Shown: positions 7,184-13,725, counted from the stretch's first letter. The stretch: 17,107 nt of DNA from Bacillota bacterium (GCA_023433945.1 JAEYTP010000099.1:1-17107); one strand, 5' to 3'. Numbers and translations are program-made. Notes: a model not told the origin generated them from the letters alone.

Positions 7184-8958
7184 ATAAATTCGGATCCTTT
7201 TCCCGGCTCACTTACTACTCTGATATCTCCACTGTACAGGTTTACTATGTGCTTCACTATGGAGAGGCCCAGTCCTGTACCGCCCATGTTTCTAGATCGT
7301 CCCTTGTCTACTCGATGGAATCTTTCAAAAATCCTGCTTTGATGAGCCTCCGGAATCCCAATACCGGTATCTTTTATTGAAATAACCAGTTTTCCTGATG
7401 CTTTTACAGCATTAATAAACACTGTACCATTTTCAAAATTATACTTAATGGCGTTGTCAATAAGGTTTATGAGCATCTGCTTTATTCTATCTTTATTTAC
7501 TAATATCACTATATCGGGGTCGCTATTGACTTCTAATGTAATATTCTTTTTGTTTGCAGCATTCTCAAGTATTAGCATAACCTCCGAGAGAATATCCTTT
7601 AAATAGTGTTTTGATACATTCTCATCCTTTCGCATGGCTTCTATCTCAGAAAGCTGCAATATATCATTTATTAGGATATATAGCCTTTCAGCTTCAATAT
7701 CAATAATATCAAGGAAGTGGGCTGCAATCTCAGTATCTTCAATTGCACCGCTTTTCAAGGTTTCAACAAAACCTCTTATGGATGTAAGTGGTGTTTTAAG
7801 CTCGTGTGATACATTAGAAACGAACTCCGTTCTCATTTGCTCTAGCTTTTTTAAGGCTGTAATATCATTTAAAGCAATAATGCCACCAGAGTTTAATTTC
7901 CCGGGCTCTAAGGACTTGATTGGGCTGGTGTATATTCTATAAATTTTTTCTGAGTTTGAGCTAGTAGAAAGAGACAGCTCCTCAATTAGCTGGACATTAT
8001 TATTTATTGTTTCATTCATATAGGAGTTTATCTTTATATTTCTTGTAATATCTCCAATGTTTTTTCCTATAATTCCAGGGCCGTGGTGAACACCAAAAAT
8101 ATTACATGCTATAGTATTAATAAGGATTATCTTACCCTTGTTGTCAACAGCAATAATTCCACTGCTCATACTATTTATAACGGTATCAACACGAATATTT
8201 TTATTCATTACATCACTCAATGTTGAATCAAGCTTATCTGCCATCTGATTAAAGGTCGCTGCTAGTTGCCCTATTTCATCATTTGAATTAATATCTACTC
8301 GCTTCTTATAATTTCCCAGTGATATTTCTTTAGAAATACTAATAAGTTTATAAATTGGGTCAGTGATAATATGGGATAGCTTTACCGCAAGTAGCATGGT
8401 AAATAGTAAACCAACAAGCAGACCAATTAATGTGTAGCACAAAAAGGCTATATTTATTGAATTAAGCTTGTTTAAAGGAATAGATACTCTGACTATAATA
8501 CCCATTTCCTTTACGGGAATAGCTACATAAATATATGTATACCCAAGAGTATTACTCGTTCTCTGAGCAGTACCTTCTTTGCCGGATACGGCTTCTTGGA
8601 CCTCTTTTCTATCAATATGATTAACCATGTCCTTGGTATTGGTATCTGATTCACCTAGTATTGTTCCGTCATGGCCTATAATGGTTATTCTTACTGAAGA
8701 AAGGTTATACTTGTTAATTCCATCATTGCGCTCATTAATTGTTTTTGCATATGTCTTAGAGAGGATATCATAGTCAATAAACCTATGATTATTATAATCA
8801 TTTTCAAGCTGATATACTATTAAAGATGCAATATTTCTAATATTACTCTGAGCCTCGTACTTATAGAAGTAGCGTGCTAGTGCAGAAGTAAAGATTGCTG
8901 TCACTATAATACCAATTGCTACGAGAATGGTAGAGAATCTAATTATTCTGTTTTTCAT
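7165..8958 (-). CDS. phoR: PhoR-type membrane sensor histidine kinase
   Basis: The 597-residue protein has a first membrane segment at residues ~9-29, an extracytoplasmic sensor region ~30-165, a second membrane segment ~168-192, HAMP ~193-245 and a PAS domain ~256-368. It ends in a full kinase core. The phosphoacceptor is His385 in SNVSHELKTPLTS. The N box is NLIDNAIKYN (498-507), followed by DTGIGIP (530-536), RIFERFHRVD and GGTGLGLSIV. It would autophosphorylate and pass phosphate to the response regulator encoded immediately upstream. The gene order pstB-phoU-phoP-phoR supports phosphate-starvation signalling over a WalK role, although the domain layout alone would not separate them. A minus-strand AGGAGG (8969-8974) sits ten bases before the ATG. 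A terminator-like hairpin separates it from phoP, so it may be expressed less than phoP or from its own promoter. Confidence 0.9.
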   Translation of the reverse strand: MKNRIIRFSTILVAIGIIVTAIFTSALARYFYKYEAQSNIRNIASLIVYQLENDYNNHRFIDYDILSKTYAKTINERNDGINKYNLSSVRITIIGHDGTILGESDTNTKDMVNHIDRKEVQEAVSGKEGTAQRTSNTLGYTYIYVAIPVKEMGIIVRVSIPLNKLNSINIAFLCYTLIGLLVGLLFTMLLAVKLSHIITDPIYKLISISKEISLGNYKKRVDINSNDEIGQLAATFNQMADKLDSTLSDVMNKNIRVDTVINSMSSGIIAVDNKGKIILINTIACNIFGVHHGPGIIGKNIGDITRNIKINSYMNETINNNVQLIEELSLSTSSNSEKIYRIYTSPIKSLEPGKLNSGGIIALNDITALKKLEQMRTEFVSNVSHELKTPLTSIRGFVETLKSGAIEDTEIAAHFLDIIDIEAERLYILINDILQLSEIEAMRKDENVSKHYLKDILSEVMLILENAANKKNITLEVNSDPDIVILVNKDRIKQMLINLIDNAIKYNFENGTVFINAVKASGKLVISIKDTGIGIPEAHQSRIFERFHRVDKGRSRNMGGTGLGLSIVKHIVNLYSGDIRVVSEPGKGSEFIIQLPL

Positions 8959-8997
8959 GAATTACCTTCCTCCTGCAAAAAAAATTATTTATAGAAT

Positions 8998-9003
8998 ATT
9001 ATA
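8998..9003 (-). promoter_or_regulatory. Candidate -10 box for phoR
   Basis: A perfect minus-strand TATAAT lies just downstream of the phoP terminator hairpin and about 24 bases before the phoR Shine-Dalgarno. The position 17 bases upstream falls in the hairpin and does not resemble TTGACA, so the promoter is weak or activator-dependent if real. Confidence 0.3.
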
Positions 9004-9009
9004 CAAAAA

Positions 9010-9034
9010 TTGGGGACTATATAATAGTCCCCAA
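9010..9034 (-). terminator. Intrinsic terminator between phoP and phoR
   Basis: TTGGGGACTAT (9010-9020) and ATAGTCCCCAA (9024-9034) make a perfect 11-bp stem with a three-base loop. On the minus strand it is followed by TTTTT within the next bases. It lies 17 bases past the phoP stop. It should end or attenuate the pstB-phoU-phoP transcript before phoR. Confidence 0.8.
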
Positions 9035-9051
9035 AATGGATAAATTATTAT

Positions 9052-9762
9052 TCATTTTGATATTACTTTGTCTGTAAACCTATATCCAATACCACGGATT
9101 GTTTCAATTAATTCAGGGCTGTCATCATTTTCTTCAATCTTTTGCCTTAAGTAACGTATGTGTACATCTACCGTTCTGGTTTCACCATAATAATCAAAGC
9201 CCCATATCTTATCTAAAAGGTGCTCTCGTGATAAAACTTTACCTTTATTGGTCATAAGCATTTTGAGAAGTTCAAATTCTTTAAGTGGCATTTCTATTAG
9301 CTTTTCACCCTTGTATACTTCACGTCTGGTACAATCAATAGTAATATCCCCATGTGAAATTATATCTTGTTTAGGCTCAGAGACAGTATACACCCTACGA
9401 AACAGTGCTTTTACCCGTGCAAGCAATTCTCTAATACTGAAGGGCTTTGTAATATAGTCATCAGCACCTAGCTCAAGGCCAAGTACCTTGTCAAACTCTT
9501 CGCTTTTTGCTGTTAGCATTATGATAGGAATGTTTTTGGTATTAGAATTCTGCTTTAGATTTCTACATACCTCTAAACCGTCAATACCAGGGAGCATTAT
9601 GTCTAAAATGAATAAATCAGGAGTATTGTCAAAACAATGGGAGAGAAGCTCTTCTCCCGAACCAAACACTGAAACCTTAAAACCATTTGCATCCAGATTA
9701 TATTTAATTAGCTGTTGAATATGCAGATCATCTTCCACAATATAGATTACTTGCTTTGACAT
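9052..9762 (-). CDS. phoP: OmpR/PhoB-family response regulator (PhoP)
   Basis: The 236-residue protein carries an N-terminal receiver domain (residues 3-115) with the acidic pair Glu10-Asp11-Asp12, phosphoacceptor Asp54 in FILDIMLPG, Thr84 in IIMLTAKS and Lys106 in DDYITKPFS. A C-terminal winged helix (about 136-232) contains LPLKEFELLKML-like and TRTVDVHIRYLRQKI, the recognition segment. It is the cytoplasmic partner of the PhoR kinase downstream, and when phosphorylated should bind direct repeats such as those upstream of pstB. The start is supported by the minus-strand GGGGGGAG at 9767-9774, four to five bases before the ATG. It follows phoU by only about 26 bases, so the two are cotranscribed. 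The family call is certain; the symbol phoP rests on the pst/phoU context. Confidence 0.92.
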   Translation of the reverse strand: MSKQVIYIVEDDLHIQQLIKYNLDANGFKVSVFGSGEELLSHCFDNTPDLFILDIMLPGIDGLEVCRNLKQNSNTKNIPIIMLTAKSEEFDKVLGLELGADDYITKPFSIRELLARVKALFRRVYTVSEPKQDIISHGDITIDCTRREVYKGEKLIEMPLKEFELLKMLMTNKGKVLSREHLLDKIWGFDYYGETRTVDVHIRYLRQKIEENDDSPELIETIRGIGYRFTDKVISK

Positions 9763-9788
9763 AAAACTCCCCCCTAAATGTTTATATA

Positions 9789-10466
9789 CTAGCTCTTAGT
9801 AATATCATTTACTCTTGCTAAATGATCATGCTCACCGGTTACATTAAATACAACCCACTCAGCTATATTAGTAGCATGATCCCCAATTCTTTCGAGATAC
9901 TTTACAATAAACATAAGGTCGGTTGCCTGCTCAACCGTATTGGGTGCGTTTTTCATTATATTGATCAGTTCCAATACAATCTTTGAAAATAAATTGTCAA
10001 CCTCATCATCACTATCACAAACCTCTTTTGCTATGTCAATATCTTGTTTAGTGTAGGCATCTATTGATTTAATAACCATTTTCTTTGCCAATTCAGCCAT
10101 ATGAGGTATATCAGTTAGCGGCTTAACATATTTCATATCAGCCATTCTGATAACCAGTTCAGCGATATCAGAAGCATGGTCTGCTATTCTTTCCATGTCT
10201 GTAATTATCTTAAGAGCAGTACTGATATTTCTTAGATCCTTTGCTAAAGGCTGTTGCCTGGCAATCAGATTGAGACATATTTTTTCAATTTTGCTCTCTA
10301 ACTCATCAATAGCATCATCATTCTCATATACTAATCTAGCCAGTTCTATATCCTGCTTTTTGAGTGAGCTAATTGACTTCTCGATAGCTTCCTCCACTAG
10401 ACCAGCCATTTTTATCATTAATTCGTGCAATAACTCTAGTTCTTTATCAAATGATGTTCTAACCAT
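9789..10466 (-). CDS. phoU: Phosphate signalling protein PhoU
   Basis: PhoU is a cytoplasmic all-helical protein that couples the state of the Pst phosphate transporter to the PhoR kinase and dampens the response when phosphate is plentiful. Two PhoU repeats are visible, each with a metal-binding type signature: DMERIADHASDIAELV in the first and YLERIGDHATNIAEWV near the C-terminus. I start it at ATG 10466 (MVRTSFDKELELLHELM, 225 residues), because the minus-strand AAAGGTAG at 10474-10481 lies seven bases upstream. Starting at the TTG 10484 would add six residues whose codons overlap that ribosome site. A 126-base gap containing tandem repeats separates it from pstB upstream; phoP follows after 26 bases. 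Confidence 0.94.
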   Translation of the reverse strand: MVRTSFDKELELLHELMIKMAGLVEEAIEKSISSLKKQDIELARLVYENDDAIDELESKIEKICLNLIARQQPLAKDLRNISTALKIITDMERIADHASDIAELVIRMADMKYVKPLTDIPHMAELAKKMVIKSIDAYTKQDIDIAKEVCDSDDEVDNLFSKIVLELINIMKNAPNTVEQATDLMFIVKYLERIGDHATNIAEWVVFNVTGEHDHLARVNDITKS

Positions 10467-10497
10467 AATAATTCTACCTTTCAAAGTATTATTTATT

Positions 10498-10612
10498 ATC
10501 CGAACTGCTAATATAATATTCTATACGCTTATCCGAACTGCCAATGAACATTCTTTATGCCAATCCGAACTGCCAATGCAGTATTTGTAAGCCTATCCGA
10601 ATCTACCAGTAA
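10498..10612 (-). repeat. Imperfect tandem repeats extending from the pstB 3' end into the pstB-phoU gap
   Basis: Read on the plus strand, three units begin ATCCGAACTGC at 10498, 10531 and 10563 (33, 32 and 32 bp). Two share a 16-base core, ATCCGAACTGCCAATG, exactly; the third differs from it at two positions. A fourth, diverged copy begins at 10595 and is the end of pstB itself, encoding the last residues Gly-Arg-Phe-Gly and the stop codon. The array therefore looks like repeated duplication of the pstB tail. Fragments of the same motif (GGATAAGC on the minus strand) recur inside the pstB coding end near 10630 and 10655. Confidence 0.8.
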
Positions 10613-11351
10613 TATAGTCTTCTGTCCGCTTATCCTTTGGATTGCTAAATAGCTTATCCGTACTGTCGTATTCAACTATCTCACCATTTAAAAAGAATGC
10701 TGTCATGTCCGAAATTCTAGCGGCTTGCTGCATATTGTGCGTAACTATAATAATGGTATATTTCTCCTTCAACTCTTCAATCAGGTCCTCTATTTTAAGC
10801 GTTGAAATGGGATCAAGTGCAGAAGTGGGTTCGTCCATCAATACTACTTCAGGTTCCACAGCAAGTACTCTAGCGATACACAATCTTTGCTGTTGTCCCC
10901 CAGAAAGACCGAGTGCATCCTTCTTTAATCTATCTTTAACTTCATCCCAAATAGCACTATTTCTAAGACTTTTTTCAACTATTTCGTCCAGCTTTGCCTT
11001 TGACTTGATTCCGTGAATTCGAGGTCCGTATGCTATATTGTCATATATGGACATTGGGAAAGGATTGGGTTTTTGGAAAACCATACCTACATTTTTTCTT
11101 AGCTCTACTATATCATATTCCTTATATACATTCAAATTATCCAAATAAACCTCTCCATCAATCTTTACTGATGGTACCAAGTCGTTCATTCTGTTTAGTG
11201 TTTTCAAAAAAGTAGATTTACCGCAGCCAGAAGGACCGATAAAAGCAGTAACCTTGTTGTGAGGAATTTCAATAGAAATATTCTTTAATGCCTGAAAGTC
11301 CCCATAGAATAAGTTTAGGTTTTTGGTAAAAATCTTAGTTTCATTTGCCAT
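10593..11351 (-). CDS. pstB: Phosphate ABC transporter ATPase PstB
   Basis: This 252-residue cytoplasmic ATPase powers high-affinity phosphate import. It has Walker A GPSGCGKST (39-47), Q-loop Gln93 in VFQKPNPFP, signature LSGGQQQR (149-156), Walker B VVLMDEP (169-175), D-loop SALD and switch His205 in VTHNMQQA. The PstB-specific segments VFQKPNPFPMSIYDNIAYG and NSAIWDEVKDRL separate it from other ABC ATPases. Minus-strand AGGGG at 11359-11363 lies about eight bases before the ATG. It is the first gene of a pstB-phoU-phoP-phoR run; the usual pstS, pstC and pstA partners are not upstream, where cheW lies beyond a regulatory gap. Three hexamers resembling PhoP boxes stand about 60 bases upstream of the start codon, so induction under phosphate limitation is likely. 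Confidence 0.96.
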   Translation of the reverse strand: MANETKIFTKNLNLFYGDFQALKNISIEIPHNKVTAFIGPSGCGKSTFLKTLNRMNDLVPSVKIDGEVYLDNLNVYKEYDIVELRKNVGMVFQKPNPFPMSIYDNIAYGPRIHGIKSKAKLDEIVEKSLRNSAIWDEVKDRLKKDALGLSGGQQQRLCIARVLAVEPEVVLMDEPTSALDPISTLKIEDLIEELKEKYTIIIVTHNMQQAARISDMTAFFLNGEIVEYDSTDKLFSNPKDKRTEDYITGRFG

Positions 11352-11411
11352 TATTTATACCCCTATTCGTATTTTTACATATTTCATGCTAACAATTTAT
11401 TTTTAATGGGT

Positions 11412-11439
11412 GTTTAAGTTTTTGTAAAATTAATGTTAA
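11412..11439 (-). promoter_or_regulatory. PhoP-box-like direct repeats upstream of pstB
   Basis: On the minus strand TTAACA (11439-11434), TTTACA (11428-11423) and TTAAAC (11417-11412) recur at an exact 11-bp period. In Bacillus subtilis PhoP binds repeats of consensus TT(A/T/C)ACA at about 11-bp spacing. A -10-like TAAATT follows 12 bases downstream (11394-11399) and the pstB start is 61 bases past the last repeat. This would be the phosphate-responsive promoter of pstB-phoU-phoP. Confidence 0.6.
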
Positions 11440-11460
11440 ATCGTTAATTCTTCTTTAGTA

Positions 11461-11487
11461 TTAACAATAGCTTAACACAAGATAACT
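11461..11487 (+). promoter_or_regulatory. Second PhoP-box-like repeat, pointing away from pstB
   Basis: Two exact TTAACA hexamers at 11461-11466 and 11472-11477 are 11 bp apart on the plus strand, and a weaker ATAACT follows at 11482. They point rightward, toward a -10-like TATTAT (11511-11516) and the mini-ORF with a strong ribosome site at 11527-11559. They may be a separate PhoP site or part of one extended site shared with the minus-strand repeats. Confidence 0.45.
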
Positions 11488-11526
11488 TTTTTACTTATTA
11501 ATGTAAATGATATTATTACCTTAAAT

Positions 11527-11559
11527 AGGGAGGTAATGCATATGATTTTTTATTCATAA
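11527..11559 (+). other. Strong Shine-Dalgarno with a five- to seven-codon mini-ORF
   Basis: AGGGAGGT (11527-11534) lies seven bases before ATG 11542, which opens a frame encoding only Met-Ile-Phe-Tyr-Ser before TAA 11557-11559. An in-frame ATG at 11536 would make it seven codons. The ribosome site is among the best in the window, which is odd for so short a frame. It could be a leader peptide, part of a small RNA, or the remnant of a lost gene. No longer frame continues past the stop. Confidence 0.3.
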
Positions 11560-11619
11560 CACAATGAACCCTTTTGACAGAGGTATTTGAGTCATATAAG
11601 ACTAAAACCCAAATAAAAA

Positions 11620-11639
11620 GAGCCGAATTACTTCGGCTC
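11620..11639 (-). terminator. Terminator overlapping the 3' end of cheW
   Basis: GAGCCGAA (11620-11627) pairs perfectly with TTCGGCTC (11632-11639), leaving a four-base loop. On the minus strand the hairpin is followed by TTTTTATTT, a good T-tract. The last three cheW sense codons (Glu-Pro-Lys) lie in or at the arm, and the TAA stop lies in the loop and stem edge. Confidence 0.88.
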
Positions 11640-12047
11640 AAATATTTTATCTATATCAAATATTAATACTAGCTTTCCATCCTTCTCGGTTACTCCGTTG
11701 AAATACTTTCCTGACAAACCTGAGATTAGTTCTGGAGCAGGCCTTATATTGCTGTCCTCAATACCCACAATCTCGAATACCTCATCTACAAGTAGGCCAA
11801 CCATGGATGAATGATTAAGAATAATAATTCGAGTATTGTCAGTGTGCTCTACAGGCTGGTAGCCAAGTCTCTTTCTCAGATTTAGTATAGTATGTACCTT
11901 GCCACGGAGGTTAATCAATCCGTCAATATAATGGGGTGTATCAGGGACTTTGTAGATTTCGCTTACCTTTTCTATGATATTAACATGACTTATGTCCAAA
12001 CCAAAAACAGTATCATTAATTTTAAACAGTACTAATTGAACTGACAT
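11628..12047 (-). CDS. cheW: CheW-like chemotaxis coupling protein
   Basis: CheW is a soluble adaptor that joins chemoreceptors to the CheA kinase. This 139-residue protein is one complete CheW domain: VQLVLFKINDTVFGLDISHVNIIEKV at the start, then the classic INLRGKVHTILNLRKRLG and HSSMVGLLVDEVFEIVGI, and GKLVLIFDIDKIF near the end. The start is supported by GGGGG on the minus strand at 12054-12058, seven or so bases before the ATG. It has its own extended -10 promoter and its own terminator, so it appears to be a single-gene transcript. No receptor, cheA or flagellar gene is nearby. It could serve the main chemotaxis complex or an unrelated CheA-type pathway; the sequence does not decide this. 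Confidence 0.92.
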   Translation of the reverse strand: MSVQLVLFKINDTVFGLDISHVNIIEKVSEIYKVPDTPHYIDGLINLRGKVHTILNLRKRLGYQPVEHTDNTRIIILNHSSMVGLLVDEVFEIVGIEDSNIRPAPELISGLSGKYFNGVTEKDGKLVLIFDIDKIFEPK

Positions 12048-12088
12048 ACATTTACCCCCTTAAGCAATTGGTAATTATCTCAAAAACT

Positions 12089-12097
12089 ATTATAGCA
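12089..12097 (-). promoter_or_regulatory. Extended -10 promoter of cheW
   Basis: The minus strand reads TGCTATAAT, an exact extended -10 element (TGnTATAAT), about 42 bases upstream of the cheW start codon. No good -35 box is visible at 17 bases, which is acceptable for extended -10 promoters. Transcription would start near 12082. Confidence 0.6.
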
Positions 12098-12154
12098 TAC
12101 CAATATAATTTTGAATATAGAGCTGAATCAAAAATTCTTAACCATAAAGAAATA

Positions 12155-13357
12155 CTAACTTCTATAGCTTCCGTTAATCTTTACGTAGTCATATGAAAAG
12201 TCGCATGTCCATATTCTATCCTTAACGGTACCCTTTTTAAGATTAATCTTTATGGTGATTTCCTTGCCTTTAAGAATACTTTTTGCCTTATCCTCATCAA
12301 AAGATACAGCACTGCCGTTCTGACAGACCAGCAGTGAACCTATGTGAATATCAGTCAGATTTGGATCGAAGGAAGCTCCTGAATAGCCTGCTGCGGTAAT
12401 TATTCTGCCCCAGTTAGCGTCTTCACCAAAAATTGCAGTTTTTACAAGGGGGGATTTTGCAACTGAACTAACAACCTTATAAGCATCTTCTTCATTTGCG
12501 GCGTTCTCTACAATTACTTCAATAAGCTTTGTAGCACCCTCGCCGTCTTTGGCTATGAGCTTCGATAAATAAGTACAAACAAACATAAGTGCATCTTTAA
12601 ATTTGGAGTACTCATAGTCTTCTCTAATAATACCTTGGTTATCAGCAAATCCATTTGCAAATATAAATACTGAGTCACATACACTTGTATCACCATCAAC
12701 AGATACCCTGTTAAAGGTAGATTTTATACATTCTTTGAGTGCTTTGTCCAAAAGACTTCCTTTAATATTTGCGTCAGTAGTTATAACGCCTATCATTGTA
12801 GCCATATTTGGATGAATCATTCCAGAACCTTTAGCCATACCACCTATTCTTACAGTAGTATCTTGAATTTCAAGCTCAACGCATATTTCTTTTGGGATTA
12901 AGTCAGTAGTCATAATAGCTTGCTGAGCCTCGTAACCACCGTCCTGACTCAGCTGGTTAACTGCTGAGCGTATTCCTGAGCGTATGCTTGGCATATTCAG
13001 CTTTTGACCTATTACGCCTGTAGAATTAACCAATATTTCGTCTGGCTCACACTGAAGCAACTCAGCAGCAAGTGTGGTCATTTCCTGTGCATTCCTGTAG
13101 CCTTCTTCACCAACACAAGCATTGGCATTTCCACTGTTAATAATCAATGCCTTGGCATACCCTGACTTTATGTTTTCCATGGAAACCTGTAGAGAATGTC
13201 CTTTTACTAGGTTTGTTGTAAAAACTGCTGCTGCAGCTGCAATGTCATCTGAGCAAACTATGGCTAAATCCTTATTGTTGTTTTTCTTTAGACCACATGC
13301 TACCCCAGCAGCAGTATATCCTTTTGGGCCGGTAACACCACCATCTATTATGTTCAT
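12155..13357 (-). CDS. argJ: Bifunctional glutamate N-acetyltransferase / ornithine acetyltransferase
   Basis: ArgJ recycles the acetyl group in arginine synthesis: it moves acetyl from N-acetylornithine to glutamate, and some members also use acetyl-CoA. The 400-residue protein starts at ATG 13357 (MNIIDGGVTGPKGYTAAGV). Minus-strand AGGAAG (13365-13370) lies seven bases upstream, whereas the frame's 24-residue hydrophobic upstream extension overlaps the promoter and has no ribosome site. NSTGVIGQ (111-118) supplies the oxyanion region and KGSGMIHPNMATM (176-188) holds the self-cleavage site. Thr187 is the predicted nucleophile exposed when the chain splits between Ala186 and Thr187 into alpha and beta parts. 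No other arg gene is in the window, so this is a lone gene. Whether it is mono- or bifunctional cannot be told from sequence alone. Confidence 0.95.
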   Translation of the reverse strand: MNIIDGGVTGPKGYTAAGVACGLKKNNNKDLAIVCSDDIAAAAAVFTTNLVKGHSLQVSMENIKSGYAKALIINSGNANACVGEEGYRNAQEMTTLAAELLQCEPDEILVNSTGVIGQKLNMPSIRSGIRSAVNQLSQDGGYEAQQAIMTTDLIPKEICVELEIQDTTVRIGGMAKGSGMIHPNMATMIGVITTDANIKGSLLDKALKECIKSTFNRVSVDGDTSVCDSVFIFANGFADNQGIIREDYEYSKFKDALMFVCTYLSKLIAKDGEGATKLIEVIVENAANEEDAYKVVSSVAKSPLVKTAIFGEDANWGRIITAAGYSGASFDPNLTDIHIGSLLVCQNGSAVSFDEDKAKSILKGKEITIKINLKKGTVKDRIWTCDFSYDYVKINGSYRS

Positions 13358-13400
13358 AATTTTTCTTCCTTTCAATAGTATGTATTCTACTAATAAAATG

Positions 13401-13429
13401 ATTATACATAATATTATTTTTGATATCAA
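13401..13429 (-). promoter_or_regulatory. Sigma-A promoter of argJ
   Basis: On the minus strand TTGATA (13429-13424) and TATAAT (13406-13401) are separated by exactly 17 bases. The start of transcription would be near 13394, giving a leader of about 36 bases. Its -35 box lies 14 bases from that of the divergent alaS leader promoter. I see no convincing ARG box. Confidence 0.8.
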
Positions 13430-13443
13430 GAATAGTTATATCC

Positions 13444-13473
13444 TTGACACAAGATTACACCATTGTATATAAT
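13444..13473 (+). promoter_or_regulatory. Sigma-A promoter of the alaS leader
   Basis: TTGACA (13444-13449) and TATAAT (13468-13473) both match consensus perfectly with an 18-base spacer. Transcription would start about 13480, just before the T-box structure begins. Confidence 0.85.
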
Positions 13474-13479
13474 TTTCTT

Positions 13480-13725
13480 TATAGTGATAAATACAGCTTT
13501 GAAGGGAATAAGTAATTTGCTGTAGGCAATTTTAGAGAAAAGGCGGTTTGGTGAAAGCCTTTTTGCATCAGCTCATGAAGCTAGCCCGGAGCTTCCTAAT
13601 ATAAATTTAGGACGTATTTACGGCGTTAACGTATTCTAAGAGCCCCACATTGGGGAATTAGGGTGGTACCGCGTGAGACATAGACTCTCGTCCCTTGCAT
13701 TTGGGATGTGAGTCTTTATTTTTTA
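13480..13725 (+). promoter_or_regulatory. Alanine T-box riboswitch upstream of alaS
   Basis: The leader has the standard parts in order. Stem I starts near 13498 with AGTAA (13511-13515). The AGAGA/GGTTTGGTGAAAGCC apical part lies at 13534-13558, and an Ala specifier region at 13577-13586 contains GCT (13580-13582, followed by A) and GCC (13584-13586). A small CCCC/GGGG stem follows (13643-13655), then the T-box AGGGTGGTACCGCG (13660-13673). The TGGT of the antiterminator bulge fits the ACCA end of tRNA-Ala with discriminator A. The terminator is AGACTC (13682-13687) with GAGTCT (13710-13715), inner TCCC/GGGA, and TTTATTTTTT. Uncharged tRNA-Ala should stabilise the antiterminator and turn on alaS. 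Which alanine codon is the specifier I cannot settle. Confidence 0.93.

Noticed and set aside
7634..7942. 102-codon plus-strand frame inside phoR
   Set aside because: It lies opposite the conserved PAS and HisKA coding region and shows no ribosome site or recognisable protein; similar antisense frames over pstB, phoU, argJ and alaS were dismissed on the same grounds.
10467..10484. TTG start of PhoU six codons upstream
   Set aside because: The codons overlap the AAAGGTAG ribosome site that serves ATG 10466.
10498..10594. Repeats at 32-33 bp period, CRISPR-like at first sight
   Set aside because: Only three or four short imperfect copies, no unique spacers of uniform length, and the last copy is the coding end of pstB.
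11574..11600. TTGACA and TATAAG reading into cheW antisense
   Set aside because: The spacer is only 15 bases and the terminator lies directly downstream; not convincing.
13380..13409. ATGTAT and ATACAT inverted repeat at the argJ promoter as an arginine repressor box
   Set aside because: It does not match the known ARG box and the half-sites are 18 bases apart in AT-rich DNA.
13358..13429. Hydrophobic 24-residue N-terminal extension of ArgJ resembling a signal peptide
   Set aside because: ArgJ is cytoplasmic, the extension runs over the argJ promoter, and a good ribosome site directs starting at 13357.
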